Under the pieces are notes generated by a model, which worked only from the letters and a program-made list of their open reading frames with translations, did no database searches and had not been told where the DNA came from. A DNA stretch of 64,000 nt from Multivorans sp965116445 (GTDB taxonomy: Bacteria > Acidobacteriota > Thermoanaerobaculia > Multivoradales > Multivoraceae). The stretch lies in assembly GCA_965116445.1 (NCBI GenBank), contig OZ220688.1, positions 806,001 to 870,000 on the forward strand, in the 5' to 3' direction. Numbering within the stretch: position 1 is the stretch's first letter; every line of letters starts with the position of its first letter. A program made the position numbers and the translations under genes. Positions 16,316 through 25,640 of the stretch are shown here, piece after piece.

Positions 16316-18685
16316 ATGAGAGCGCTCGACCGCAAACTGTTGCGCGACCTGTGGAACGTGAAGTCCCAGGTGCTGGCGATCGCGCTGGTTGTCAGTTCGG
16401 GCATCGCGTTGCTCGTCATGTCGCTGGGCGTTTTCGGTTCGCTGACGACCACGCGCGAGGCCTACTACGCGCGCTACGCCTTCGCCGACGTGTTCGCCGG
16501 CGCCAAGCGGGCGCCGAACTGGGTCGAGGAACGAATCGAGGCGATCCCCGGGGTGGAGAAGGTGCAGACCCGGGTGGTCGTCGGCGTCTCGCTGGACGTC
16601 GAGGGCGTGGCCGAACCGGTCAACGGTCGGCTCATCTCGATGCCCGAGCGCGGCCGGCCGGCGCTCAACGACGTCGTTCTGCGCCGCGGTCGCTGGCTCG
16701 ATCCGGACCGGGCGGAAGAGGCCCTGGTCAGCGAGCGCTTCGCCGAGGCCCACGGACTCGCCCTGGGCGACCAGGTCGCGGCGACGATCAACGGCCGCCG
16801 GCAGCCCCTGCGAATCGTGGGCGTCGCCCTGAGTCCGGAGTTCATCTACAACATCGGACCGGGCGAGTTCTTCCCCGACCCGAAACACTTCGGCCTGTTG
16901 TGGATGTCCCGGCGCCACCTGGCGACCGCGTTCGAGATGGAGGGCGGCTTCAACGATGTCTCGCTGGCCCTGACCGGCAACTCCCCGAGCACGGAGCGGG
17001 CGGTGATCACCCAGCTCGACGCGATTCTCGACACGTACGGCGGCCTGGGAGCGATTCCGCGCTCGGAGCAGCTCTCGCATTGGTACCTGCAGAACGAGTT
17101 GTCCCAGTTGCAGAACATGGCCTTCATCGTGCCGATGATCTTTCTCGGCGTGGCCGCGTTCCTGCTGAACGTGGTGCTTCGGCGGACGATCGCCGTGCAG
17201 CGGGAGCAGATCGCGGCGCTCAAGGCGCTCGGCTACTCGAACGCCCGTCTCGGGCTGCACTTCATCCAGTGGGCGATCGCCGTGGTGAGTCTCGGCTCGG
17301 TCATCGGGATCGTGACCGGGCTGTTTCTGGCGAACGGCATGCTCGGCTTCTACATGGAGTACTTCCGGTTCCCGTTCCTCAGCTACGAGGTGTCCGTGCC
17401 GAGCATCCTCGCGGCGATCCTGGTCAGTTTCGCCGCCGCCGCGGTCGGCGCGGTCGGCGCGGTGCGAAGCGTCGCCTCGCTGCCGCCCGCCGAGGCGATG
17501 CGCCCGGCGGCGCCGGAGAGTTTCCGGGTGTCCCTGTTCGAACGGCTGGGGGCGCGAAGATGGCTCACGCAACCGGCGCGGATGGTCCTCCGCAACCTGT
17601 CCAGGCGCCCGCTGCGCGCCGCCTTGTCCGTCGTCGGCATCGCCTTCGCCGGCGCGATCATGGTCGTGGGGAGCGCGATGATGGACTCGATGGACGAACT
17701 GCTCGAGGTGCAGTTCAACATCATCCAACGACAGGACCTCGCGGTGAGCTTCTTCGAACCGGTCGAACGAAGCGCCGTGCACGAACTCGCGGCTCTTTCC
17801 GGCGTGATGCAGGTCGAGCCGACCAGCGGAGTCGCGGCCCGGCTCCGCAATGGCCACCTGCAGAAGCAGACCGCGATCCAGGCGCTCGCGCCGGACGCCA
17901 ACTTGCGGCGGGTCGTCGACGTGGACTATCGAGCGATCCGGCTCGACCGGCCGGGGCTCGTCCTGTCCACTCTGCTGGCCGAACAGTTGCAGGTCGCGCC
18001 GGGCGACACCCTGGTCGTCGAGGTGATGGAGGCTGGCCGGCCGGTGCGCGACGTCGTCCTGACCGACACCGTGGACGACCTTCTGGGCGTGGCCGCCTAC
18101 ATGGAACAGGAGTCGCTGCGACGCCTCGTGCGGCGCGACGACACGGTAAGCGGCGCGATGCTGAAGATCGACTCGCAGGCCGAGGAGCGGCTGTTCGGCC
18201 TGCTCAAGGCGATGCCCATGGTGGCCGGCGTCACGCTGCGGGCGGCAGCGCTTGAGAACATTCAGACCTACATGGTGGACAACATGTCGATGGTCATGGG
18301 CGTGAACTTGCTGTTCGCCGTGATCATCGCGTTCGGCGTGATCTACAACACGGCCCGGATCTCGCTGTCGGAGACCAGCCGTGAACTGGCCAGCCTGCGG
18401 GTGATCGGCTTCACCCGGGCCGAGATCTCGTCGATCCTGCTGGGTGAACTCGCGATCCTGACCCTGGCGTCGATCCCGATCGGGCTTCTGCTTGGATACG
18501 GCATGATCGCGGGTGCGATGAGCGCCTTCGAGAGTGAGCTGTTTCGCCTGCCCGTCGTCGTCGAGGCGAGCACGTTCCTGGCCTCGGCGGCGACCGTTCT
18601 CGGATCGATGGCCATCTCGGCCTGGACGGTAAGGCGTAAGCTCCACGACCTCGATCTCGTCGCGGTGCTGAAGACCCGTGAGTAA
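16316..18685 (+). CDS. ABC transporter permease with two FtsX domains
   Basis: 789 residues. One N-terminal helix (about 20-42) and a large periplasmic MacB-like domain (45-255) are followed by three helices of the first FtsX domain (about 265-385). A second MacB-like segment and a second FtsX trio complete the protein (last helices about 655-780). The architecture resembles the long permeases of LolE/YtrF-like exporters of unknown substrate. ATG 16316 is chosen because MRALDRKLLRDLW is a normal cytoplasmic start, whereas the 16220 extension is an antisense-like reading. It works with the ATPase upstream and the HlyD-like protein 60 nt downstream. Confidence 0.88.
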   Translation: MRALDRKLLRDLWNVKSQVLAIALVVSSGIALLVMSLGVFGSLTTTREAYYARYAFADVFAGAKRAPNWVEERIEAIPGVEKVQTRVVVGVSLDVEGVAEPVNGRLISMPERGRPALNDVVLRRGRWLDPDRAEEALVSERFAEAHGLALGDQVAATINGRRQPLRIVGVALSPEFIYNIGPGEFFPDPKHFGLLWMSRRHLATAFEMEGGFNDVSLALTGNSPSTERAVITQLDAILDTYGGLGAIPRSEQLSHWYLQNELSQLQNMAFIVPMIFLGVAAFLLNVVLRRTIAVQREQIAALKALGYSNARLGLHFIQWAIAVVSLGSVIGIVTGLFLANGMLGFYMEYFRFPFLSYEVSVPSILAAILVSFAAAAVGAVGAVRSVASLPPAEAMRPAAPESFRVSLFERLGARRWLTQPARMVLRNLSRRPLRAALSVVGIAFAGAIMVVGSAMMDSMDELLEVQFNIIQRQDLAVSFFEPVERSAVHELAALSGVMQVEPTSGVAARLRNGHLQKQTAIQALAPDANLRRVVDVDYRAIRLDRPGLVLSTLLAEQLQVAPGDTLVVEVMEAGRPVRDVVLTDTVDDLLGVAAYMEQESLRRLVRRDDTVSGAMLKIDSQAEERLFGLLKAMPMVAGVTLRAAALENIQTYMVDNMSMVMGVNLLFAVIIAFGVIYNTARISLSETSRELASLRVIGFTRAEISSILLGELAILTLASIPIGLLLGYGMIAGAMSAFESELFRLPVVVEASTFLASAATVLGSMAISAWTVRRKLHDLDLVAVLKTRE

Positions 18686-18695
18686 GGACGACTGA

Positions 18696-18716
18696 CCGGC
18701 CTTCGTCGGAGGCCGG
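18696..18716. other. Intergenic hairpin between permease and HlyD-like gene
   Basis: CCGGCC and GGCCGG form a 6-bp stem around a 9-nt loop, 10 nt after the permease stop. It may attenuate or stabilise the transcript; no T-run follows. Confidence 0.3.
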
Positions 18717-18745
18717 GCTTCCGGCAACTGGAGGACAGCGAAGCG

Positions 18746-19939
18746 ATGGGTTTAAGGCGGTGGGTGCTCTGGATCGCGGGGGCGATCGTGGCGGTGGTGG
18801 CGGTCGTTGTCGGCACGCGGCCGCAGCCCGTGCCTGCTGAACTGGCCCGCGTGACCCGCGGTCCGATCGCCGTGACGATCGACGAGGAGGGCGAGACCAG
18901 GGTCCGGGATCGTTTCGTCATCTCGGCGCCGCTTGGCGGGCGGGTGTTGCGGATCGAACTCGAACCGGGCGACATCGTGGTCGCGAACGAGACGGTCCTG
19001 GCCGCGTTCCTGCCCTCCGCGCCGGTGATGCTCGACGCCCGCAGCCGGGCGGAGGCGCAGGCCGCCGTGGAAACCGCGCTCGCGGCCGTGGGCCAAGCCG
19101 AGGCGCACTATGAGCAGGCGGCCGCGGAAGTGACCTTCTCGCGCGCCGAAGTCGAGCGCTACCGGCGACTGTCGCGAGACGGGATCGTGTCGGTGGAGCA
19201 GATGGAGACCTCGCAGCTTGAGCTGGACACCCGCCAGGAGGCCCTGGAGGCGGCTGAGTACGCGGTGCGCACGGCGCTCAGCGAGTTACAGGCCTCGCGG
19301 ATCCGGTTGCAACAGTTCAGCGGGCAGGGTTCCGACGGCGAGGCGATCGAGATCACGTCGCCTGTTTCCGGTGTCGTGCTGCGCCGGCTGCGTGAAAGCG
19401 AGTCCGTGGTGCCGCCGGGCGAGGCGCTGCTCGAGATAGGCGATCCGCAGCAGATCGAGGTGGTGACGGATTACCTGTCGAAGGACGCGGTGCGGATCCG
19501 GCCGGGCCAGGAGGTGCTGATCGACCGCTGGGGGGGCGACCGGCCGCTCGAGGGACGGGTGCGGCGCGTGGAGCCCTCCGGGTTCACGAAGATCTCGGCG
19601 CTCGGGGTCGAGGAGCAGCGGGTCAACGTCGTGATGGACATCACAGACCCACCGGAGGTCTGGGCCGGCCTGGGCGACGGGTTCCGGGTCGAGACCCGGA
19701 TCGTCGTCTGGCAGAGCGAGGACGAGTTGAAGACGCCGACCGGCGCGCTGTTCCGGCGCGACGAAGGTTGGGCCGTGTTCGCGGTGGACGGCGGCAGGGC
19801 AGTGCTGATGCCGATCGAGGTCGGCGAGCGGAATGCCCGGGAGGCCCAAGTGCTGGCCGGCCTGGCGCCCGGGCAGGAAGTCGTCGTCTATCCTAGCGAC
19901 AGCCTGAGCGACGGATCGAGGGTCGCGGCCGAACTGTAG
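18746..19939 (+). CDS. HlyD/MacA-family periplasmic adaptor of the ABC exporter
   Basis: 397 residues with an N-terminal membrane anchor (residues 6-24). The lipoyl-like halves flank a helical hairpin: RVLRIELEPGDIV at about 70-82, long helices at about 95-185, then SPVSGVVLRRLRESESVV. A beta-barrel and membrane-proximal domain follow. This is the adaptor partner expected for the MacB-like ATPase/permease pair just upstream. No outer-membrane TolC-type gene is adjacent. The position at the end of the signalling-exporter run suggests the exporter may be the functional output, or at least is co-transcribed. Confidence 0.87.
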   Translation: MGLRRWVLWIAGAIVAVVAVVVGTRPQPVPAELARVTRGPIAVTIDEEGETRVRDRFVISAPLGGRVLRIELEPGDIVVANETVLAAFLPSAPVMLDARSRAEAQAAVETALAAVGQAEAHYEQAAAEVTFSRAEVERYRRLSRDGIVSVEQMETSQLELDTRQEALEAAEYAVRTALSELQASRIRLQQFSGQGSDGEAIEITSPVSGVVLRRLRESESVVPPGEALLEIGDPQQIEVVTDYLSKDAVRIRPGQEVLIDRWGGDRPLEGRVRRVEPSGFTKISALGVEEQRVNVVMDITDPPEVWAGLGDGFRVETRIVVWQSEDELKTPTGALFRRDEGWAVFAVDGGRAVLMPIEVGERNAREAQVLAGLAPGQEVVVYPSDSLSDGSRVAAEL

Positions 19940-19989
19940 CCGGCGCCCGGCGTCGCCCCGGTTCCTGGGCCGGAATCAGGGCTGGCGGT

Positions 19990-20937
19990 TCACTCGACGA
20001 CGCGGAAGGGGGTCGACCACTCCATCCGGCCCCAGCGGAGGGTCAGCATGCCGCTCCGGCCGTCCATCTCCAGCACGCCCTCCGTAAGCTCCGCGGACTC
20101 GTCCAGGGTGCGGACGGTCAAGGGAGTCTCGCCCGCGTCGTGCTCGGCCATGTGCATCGTTCCCCAGACATCGGCCAGGTGGTTGAACACGAGCTTCCAG
20201 CCGTCCCCTTCGCGCTTGAGCCACAGGCTGTAGACGCCGGGGTAGGTCGGCCCGTGGTTGTGCGCGGCCACCTCCGCGTCCTCGAAGGCGAGGTCGGCGT
20301 CGGTCCAGAACTTGAACGGCTTGCCGTAGACGGGGCCCAGAACCTCGCCGTCGGCAAGCGTCTCGAGCTTGTCGTAGTCGGGGCCGGGCGCCGGCAGGCG
20401 GTCGAAGCGGAGCCGGATCGCCTGGCCGTCGGCCTCCACCCGGGACTCGTCCAGATCGTCGCGGTCGCCTACCGGCTGCCGCTCGACCACGACGCCGGCC
20501 GCCTCGGCTGCGTCCCTCGTCACGCCCTTGATCTCCGCGTTGAAGAATCCGGTCTCCAGCTTGCCGGCGAGACCGTCGCCTTCCCGCGCGAGTTCCATCT
20601 CGACGGGAACGATCTGGCCGCCGAGTTCAAGGTTCCATTTGAGCAGGACGCCCGTCTCGGTGCGTGCGATGTTCTCGATGACGAGGTCGGCCAAGCGTGC
20701 CAGGTAGAAGTCGGCGCTCGCCTTGCCGTCGTCGTCGGCGAAGGTGATCAGGCTGTTCAGCGATCCCTGCTGGGTCATCACCTCGAGCACCCACTCGCCG
20801 AGAAAGGCCTGGATCTCGGCCGTGTCGGCGCGCGGCGGCGGTTCGGCCGGCGGGTCCTGGGCCAGGCCGGGCCCGCCCGCGAGAAGCGGCGGAAGAATGG
20901 CGAGGAAGGTGATCGCAGTCCAGGGCTTTCCTGACAT
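19990..20937 (-). CDS. Secreted DUF2911-like protein
   Basis: 315 residues with a signal peptide (LAILPPLLAGGPGLAQ). The C-terminal half contains TYPGVYSLWLKREGDGWKLVF and VWGTMHMAEHD. These match my recollection of the DUF2911 pattern (a strand-rich domain with a GVYSLW segment followed by WGT). The N-terminal half, about residues 40-170, is a lipocalin-like strand-rich region. Function unknown. The start at 20937 gives a standard signal peptide; the frame stays open to 21180 only because of high GC. It is convergent with the HlyD-like gene. Confidence 0.65.
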   Translation of the reverse strand: MSGKPWTAITFLAILPPLLAGGPGLAQDPPAEPPPRADTAEIQAFLGEWVLEVMTQQGSLNSLITFADDDGKASADFYLARLADLVIENIARTETGVLLKWNLELGGQIVPVEMELAREGDGLAGKLETGFFNAEIKGVTRDAAEAAGVVVERQPVGDRDDLDESRVEADGQAIRLRFDRLPAPGPDYDKLETLADGEVLGPVYGKPFKFWTDADLAFEDAEVAAHNHGPTYPGVYSLWLKREGDGWKLVFNHLADVWGTMHMAEHDAGETPLTVRTLDESAELTEGVLEMDGRSGMLTLRWGRMEWSTPFRVVE

Positions 20938-21070
20938 GGGCGTTTCTCCGGTCAAGTCCGGTTCGCTGTTTCGGGTGTTGGCGCGGGGCCTTGAGCCGTG
21001 GGAGTCTAGCGCGAGTGGCCTTGGGCCCGCCGGTGTGCGGGCACGGGCCGCGGGAATCCTGGACGTCGTC

Positions 21071-22264
21071 TCAGAAGTAGTCCGGCATGGACGGCGGTTC
21101 GGCCGTGAAGACGCGGTCGGCCTGCTCCAGCGCGGCGGCCGAGCCCTGCAGGGCGTCCATCGCGGCGAGCCGGCGCGCACTCAGGTGGCCGGTGAAGAGC
21201 GATGCGAGCGCGCGAACGTCCATCCTCAGCGTGTCGGGTCCCGGTTCGTCCTCGAGCCGGCTGGCTTTCGCTTCGCCGCTCGTGATCTCGACACGCCAGC
21301 GGCCGGCGTTCGCGGGCAGGACGTCGTCGGCGAGCTCCAGGTCGAGCCGCGCGTTCGTTGCCGCGGGAAAGCCGCGCTCGGCGAACGCGGCCCGGACGTC
21401 GACGATCCGGAGCATCCAGGTCTCGGCAATCGAGATCTCCGTTCCGACCTCCGGCACGGCGAGGAGCAGCGGGTCGTCCAGCGGGCCGTACCAGATCGCG
21501 TGGCGGGCCAGGGTGCGGCAGTCCGAGAAGAGTGCGAGCATGCGGCGCGCGGCGCCGGGGTGCGCGACCTGTACGTCCCGGATCTGCAGGTCGTAGGGAT
21601 AGCGGCCCAGCGCGCCCATGGTGTAGACGACATAGCCGTCGATGCCGTCATCCCCGGGGAGTACATAGCCGTGCACGTCGTGGCCGGCCGGGTGCTTGTG
21701 GAGCCGCTCCCAGATGTGCTCGTTGCGGTCGAGCCAGCCGGGGCGGTCGGCGGCCAGCCGCCGGTAGAGCCGGGTTAGCGCGTCTGCGTCGGCGCCCGGG
21801 TCGAGCCGGCGGATCTCCCCGGCCGCCCTGATCCGACCCAGTCCGGCGAGCGGAAGCCGGTACTGGTAGCGGTGGCCGGCAACCGCATAGCCGGCGCGTC
21901 CGTAGAGCGTGAAGGTCGTGGGGTAGAGGGTTGAAACCGCCACGCCCGCGTCGTGCATCTCGGCGAGGGTTGCCGCCATGAGCGACTTCGCCGCGCCCCG
22001 ACCGCGCGCCGTGGGACTGATCGCGACTCCGGCGATGCCGATGTTGCGGACCGGCCGGCCGCCCAGGAACAGGCCCATGTCGTACTGGACGAGGCCGCCT
22101 ATGACCTCGTCGCCGTCGCGGACGACCCGCACGCCGTCGCGGACCGCAAGGAGCCAGTCAACACTCGACTGATACGACGAGTTGAAGGCCAGGGACTCGT
22201 GGCGAGCGAGCGCTTGCAGCTCGATTGAGGACCTGAGCGGCCCGAAGGAGAGACGTTCCGTCAC
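21071..22264 (-). CDS. GNAT N-acetyltransferase, Eis-like
   Basis: 397 residues with the three-part Eis layout: a GNAT domain (1-150) with the acetyl-CoA loop SPTARGRGAAKSLM, a second GNAT-like domain (150-290) with tryptophan- and tyrosine-rich strands, and a C-terminal sterol-carrier-like domain. The protein ends DYF, so the C-terminal carboxylate used as general base in Eis enzymes is preserved in position. The tyrosine in TLYGRAGY matches the usual acid. Eis proteins acetylate amines of aminoglycosides, peptides or polyamines; the substrate here is not predictable. It is a single gene divergent from the luciferase-like oxidoreductase. Confidence 0.83.
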   Translation of the reverse strand: MTERLSFGPLRSSIELQALARHESLAFNSSYQSSVDWLLAVRDGVRVVRDGDEVIGGLVQYDMGLFLGGRPVRNIGIAGVAISPTARGRGAAKSLMAATLAEMHDAGVAVSTLYPTTFTLYGRAGYAVAGHRYQYRLPLAGLGRIRAAGEIRRLDPGADADALTRLYRRLAADRPGWLDRNEHIWERLHKHPAGHDVHGYVLPGDDGIDGYVVYTMGALGRYPYDLQIRDVQVAHPGAARRMLALFSDCRTLARHAIWYGPLDDPLLLAVPEVGTEISIAETWMLRIVDVRAAFAERGFPAATNARLDLELADDVLPANAGRWRVEITSGEAKASRLEDEPGPDTLRMDVRALASLFTGHLSARRLAAMDALQGSAAALEQADRVFTAEPPSMPDYF

Positions 22265-22314
22265 GGTGCGCGAGTCTACCCGTGGAGGCCTCCCGGCAGG
22301 TACAATCCGCCGCC

Positions 22315-23151
22315 ATGGACATTGGCATCTTCATGTTTCCGACCGGCGACGCGATCCGGCCCGACGAACTCGGCGCCGAAGTCGAGGCGCGCGGCTTCGA
22401 GTCCCTCTGGTTCCCGGAGCACACCCACATCCCGACCTCGCGGCGCACGCCGTTCCCGGGCGGCGGCGAGTTGCCGCCCGAGTACTCCCGGTCGCATGAT
22501 CCGTTCGTCGCGCTCACGGCGGCGGCGATGAGCACGAGCACGATCAGGCTCGGCACCGGCATCTGCCTGATCATCGAACGCGACACGATCACGACCGCGA
22601 AGGCTGTGGCGAGTCTCGACGTGCTCTCCGGCGGCCGCTTCATCTTCGGCATCGGCGGCGGCTGGAACCGGGAAGAGATGGAACACCACGGCACGGACTA
22701 CCCGACACGTTTCGCGAAGCTCGAGGAGCAGGTCGCGGCGTTCAAGACGATCTGGACCGAGGACGAGGCGGAGTTCCACGGCCGTCACGTCGACTTCGAC
22801 CCGATCTGGTCCTGGCCCAAGCCCGCCCAGAAGCCGCATCCTCCGATCGTGCTCGGCGGCGGCACCGGCTACACCCGCCAGCGAGTCGTCGACCTCTGTG
22901 ACGGCTGGATGCCGATCGGGCGGGATGACGAGGCAGTGCTCCGAGGCATCGAGGATTTGAGGCAGCGCGCCGAACGCGCGGGCCGCGCGATGGACACGAT
23001 CTCGATCAACGTCTTCGGCGCGACGCCGAATCGGGAGGTCCTCGACCGGTACGCCGAGGCTGGCGTCGGCCGGGCCGTCCTGCTGGCGCGGCCTGAAGGG
23101 CGTGACCTGGCCCTGCCCCGGCTCGACCGGTACGCGACGCTTCTTCCTTAG
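22315..23151 (+). CDS. Luciferase-like F420/FMN-dependent oxidoreductase
   Basis: 278 residues of a TIM-barrel LLM enzyme. Seen: DIGIFMFPTGD, FESLWFPEHTHIP, RLGTGICLI, DVLSGGRFIFGIGGGWNREEM and HPPIVLGGG. The pattern fits the mycobacterial-type TIGR03619 family (probable F420-dependent) rather than bacterial luciferase. ATG 22315 starts directly at the first barrel strand. Substrate unknown. It is divergent from the Eis-like gene with about 50 nt between, so the two promoters must overlap. Confidence 0.83.
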   Translation: MDIGIFMFPTGDAIRPDELGAEVEARGFESLWFPEHTHIPTSRRTPFPGGGELPPEYSRSHDPFVALTAAAMSTSTIRLGTGICLIIERDTITTAKAVASLDVLSGGRFIFGIGGGWNREEMEHHGTDYPTRFAKLEEQVAAFKTIWTEDEAEFHGRHVDFDPIWSWPKPAQKPHPPIVLGGGTGYTRQRVVDLCDGWMPIGRDDEAVLRGIEDLRQRAERAGRAMDTISINVFGATPNREVLDRYAEAGVGRAVLLARPEGRDLALPRLDRYATLLP

Positions 23152-23190
23152 AGGGACTGAGCCGGAACGTTCGACGGGTCCGGCCGCTTG

Positions 23191-23209
23191 TTGTCAGGAA
23201 AGATGACAA
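23191..23209. promoter_or_regulatory. Inverted repeat upstream of the DUF4143 ATPase
   Basis: TTGTCA-GGAAAGA-TGACAA is a perfect 6-bp inverted repeat with a 7-nt spacer, 60 nt before ATG 23270. Two copies of ATGCGT (23244-23249 and 23253-23258) lie between. Together they look like an operator region for the ATPase gene, but no regulator is identified. Confidence 0.4.
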
Positions 23210-23269
23210 AACGCCGGGAGAAATGGCGAGTACATGGACAGAAATGCGTCTGATGCGTAGGCTTGACCC

Positions 23270-24478
23270 ATGTTCCTGCGCTTCTTCTCGCCCCCGGAGT
23301 CTTCAAGCTACTTCCTCTTCGGCCCGCGTGGGACCGGCAAGTCGACCTGGTTGGCGGCGCGCCACCCCGATGGCCTGTTCATCGACCTGAACGATCCGGA
23401 AGAAGAGCGCTACTACGGAGCAGCCCCCGAACGCCTTGAGGACACGGTGGCCTCGAATCCGGTGGCGCGCCCGGTCGTGATCGACGAGGTGCAGCGGGCG
23501 CCACAGCTACTCCAGGTCGTGCATCGGCTGATCGAACGGGACAAGGCCCTGCGTTTCGTCCTGACCGGGTCGAGCGCCAGGAAGCTCCGACGCACCGGCG
23601 TGGACCTGTTGGCTGGCCGGGCCCTCCTGACGACGATGCACCCGTTCATGGCGGCGGAACTGGGAAGCTCCTTCGACCTCTCCCGCGCCCTGACGCTCGG
23701 GCTGATTCCGCTTGTCGTCGACGCGGCCGAGCCGGAGGCCGCTCTTCGCACCTACGCGGCGCTCTACGTTCGCGAGGAGGTCCAGGCGGAGGGTCTCGTG
23801 CGGAACGTGGGCGCCTTCTCGCGCTTTCTTGAAGCGGCGAGCTTCAGTCACGGGGCCGTGCTGAACGTCTCGAATCTGGCGCGCGAGTGCGAGGTCGAAC
23901 GAAGGGTGGCGGCGACCTATCTCTCCGTCCTCGAAGACCTGCTGATCGGCTTCACTCTGCCGGTGTTCCGGAGGCGTGCCCGCCGGAAACTGACCACCCA
24001 TCCGAAGTTCTACTTCGTCGACCCCGGAGTCTTCCGCTCGCTCCGGCCCCGCGGCCCGCTCGACCGGGACGCGGAGCTTGCCGGCCCGGCGCTTGAAGGG
24101 CTGATCGCCCAACACCTTCGCGCCTGGGCCGCCTACACGGGCCGGCGGGACTCCCTGAGCTTCTGGCGAACCCGTTCCGGCAGTGAGGTCGACTTCGTGC
24201 TCTACGGAGAGAGCGGCTTCTTCGCGCTGGAGGTCAAGAGGGCAAGCGTCGTCCATCCCCGCGATCTGAGCGGTCTGAAGGCCTTCGCCGCGGACTATCC
24301 CGAGGCCACGCCGGTGCTCCTGTACGGCGGCCGCCGCACGCTGGTGAGTGGCGTCCTCTGTGTGCCGTGCGGGTGTTTCCTTCGCGCTCTCGTTCCCGGC
24401 CTCTCGTTCGACGACGTCCTGGCGACTGTGAGCGACCGCGCCAAGTTGTGGCCGCGCGATGCAGGGTGGCTAGGCTGA
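23270..24478 (+). CDS. AAA ATPase with DUF4143 C-terminal domain
   Basis: 402 residues. The AAA_14 domain has Walker A GPRGTGKST at about residues 19-27 and Walker B VVIDEVQRAP; the sensor LTGSSARKL follows. The C-terminal DUF4143 part contains the nuclease-like pattern GSEVDFVLYG...FALEVKRAS, the E..D and EVK residues of a PD-(D/E)XK-like core. These ATPases are scattered, mobile accessory genes of unclear function, often near toxin-antitoxin or defence genes. It is convergent with the HEPN/ATPase pair and forms the left edge of the island. Whether it belongs functionally to that pair is unknown. Confidence 0.85.
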   Translation: MFLRFFSPPESSSYFLFGPRGTGKSTWLAARHPDGLFIDLNDPEEERYYGAAPERLEDTVASNPVARPVVIDEVQRAPQLLQVVHRLIERDKALRFVLTGSSARKLRRTGVDLLAGRALLTTMHPFMAAELGSSFDLSRALTLGLIPLVVDAAEPEAALRTYAALYVREEVQAEGLVRNVGAFSRFLEAASFSHGAVLNVSNLARECEVERRVAATYLSVLEDLLIGFTLPVFRRRARRKLTTHPKFYFVDPGVFRSLRPRGPLDRDAELAGPALEGLIAQHLRAWAAYTGRRDSLSFWRTRSGSEVDFVLYGESGFFALEVKRASVVHPRDLSGLKAFAADYPEATPVLLYGGRRTLVSGVLCVPCGCFLRALVPGLSFDDVLATVSDRAKLWPRDAGWLG

Positions 24479-24529
24479 AAGACTAGGGTGACCATAGACG
24501 GTCCGGAAAGTCAAGGTCGCGCAGGTACT

Positions 24530-25633
24530 TCAGATGGGGTTCAGGAGAATCGGATGCGTGGCTTCCCTGGGGCTCAGCGGTTCAAGGTGGGCGAGCTTGT
24601 TGCGGAAGTCCCTCAGCTTTCTCACTTTCGCCAGCAGGCCGCGGCTCTGTGCCCTGTGGACGGAGAAGTAGTACACGAGGGTGCCGAATTCCAGGTCCTC
24701 CGGGTTCGTGAAGACGCCGAGATCCGTCGTGAACGGGAGGTGGAAGCGGTCCCGATGGCGATGCACCAGTTCGGCGCGCCGTTGCTCCAGAAGTGGCATT
24801 AGTACCGCGGCCTGAGCGGACCAGAGCCGCCGGTTCAGTTCGGCTTCGCGTCCCTTGACAAGGAGCAGCGCGGAGTGGATCACGGGCCGTTTCCGTGGAC
24901 CGTCCAGGGTGCCTGCCACCCACGCCTCCGGCGTATCTGCTGTCCATCCGCGCTCCTCCGCGTACGTCTTGAGGACGGGGCGGGGCGCAAGAGCGGCGTC
25001 TGGGCCGCCGTCGAGCAACCGCTGTGCGAGAACGTGGTCCCACTGGGCGAGATCGGCGACGGTGTTCGCAAAGAGGGAGCGGATCGTGCGGCTCCTGTTG
25101 GACGTGTAGGGATTCTGGAGTGCCAGCACCTGCAGGTCGTCCCGGTCGATCACGTCGCGAAACTCCCGATAGCTGACCATGGGGTCCGCCAGGTCGGCCT
25201 TCTCGAATCCCCTTCCGCAAAGCGGAGCGAGAAAGACTGGAGGACAGGCGTCCAGTGCAGCGTTGCGTCGGGCCTGGGCGTAGGAAACGAGAAAGCGCCT
25301 CCGGTGCGGCCAGTTCTCCGGCGTCAGGCCATCGAGCCAGAAGACACGGTGCTGGAGGCCCTCGTCGACGACGAGCTGGTGCCAGGAGCCGAGGTCGTTG
25401 GTTGCCGTTCTCGGAGTGCTTGTCCGAGGAAGCACGGAGAGTGGCCGGGTACCGGAGGCCGCAACCCTTGTCCATTGGTACCCCCAGCGTCGGCAGCGTT
25501 GCTCGAGATGATCGGCAAGGCCGGCGGGAAGGCGCCGGCCGAACCTGAGGACGATGCTGGCCCCGTCCCTTAGATCGTGGGAGACCGTGTCGGCAAAGCG
25601 CGAGGGTCCCGGCAAGCTCCATAGAGACGCCAC
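24530..25633 (-). CDS. Protein with C-terminal HEPN-type RNase motif, partner of the giant ATPase
   Basis: 367 residues, GTG start. I do not recognise the N-terminal two thirds (about 1-290), which contain mixed strands and helices and no clear catalytic set. The C-terminal part is helical and holds RDFRNKLAHLEP, with RNKLAH at about 344-349. This matches the R-polar-x3-H signature of HEPN ribonucleases. It starts 7 nt after the stop of the 2027-residue ATPase, so the two are co-translated. By analogy with HEPN effectors in RnlA, Abi and CRISPR systems, I infer an RNA-cleaving effector held in check or triggered by the ATPase. The C-terminal motif could also be a non-catalytic HEPN interaction domain. 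Confidence 0.6.
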   Translation of the reverse strand: MASLWSLPGPSRFADTVSHDLRDGASIVLRFGRRLPAGLADHLEQRCRRWGYQWTRVAASGTRPLSVLPRTSTPRTATNDLGSWHQLVVDEGLQHRVFWLDGLTPENWPHRRRFLVSYAQARRNAALDACPPVFLAPLCGRGFEKADLADPMVSYREFRDVIDRDDLQVLALQNPYTSNRSRTIRSLFANTVADLAQWDHVLAQRLLDGGPDAALAPRPVLKTYAEERGWTADTPEAWVAGTLDGPRKRPVIHSALLLVKGREAELNRRLWSAQAAVLMPLLEQRRAELVHRHRDRFHLPFTTDLGVFTNPEDLEFGTLVYYFSVHRAQSRGLLAKVRKLRDFRNKLAHLEPLSPREATHPILLNPI

Positions 25634-25640
25634 GGTCGCT

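Noticed and set aside
16205..18727. 840-codon open frame on the minus strand
   Set aside because: It mirrors the ABC permease codon for codon and is rich in H, R, D, Q and V as typical antisense products are.
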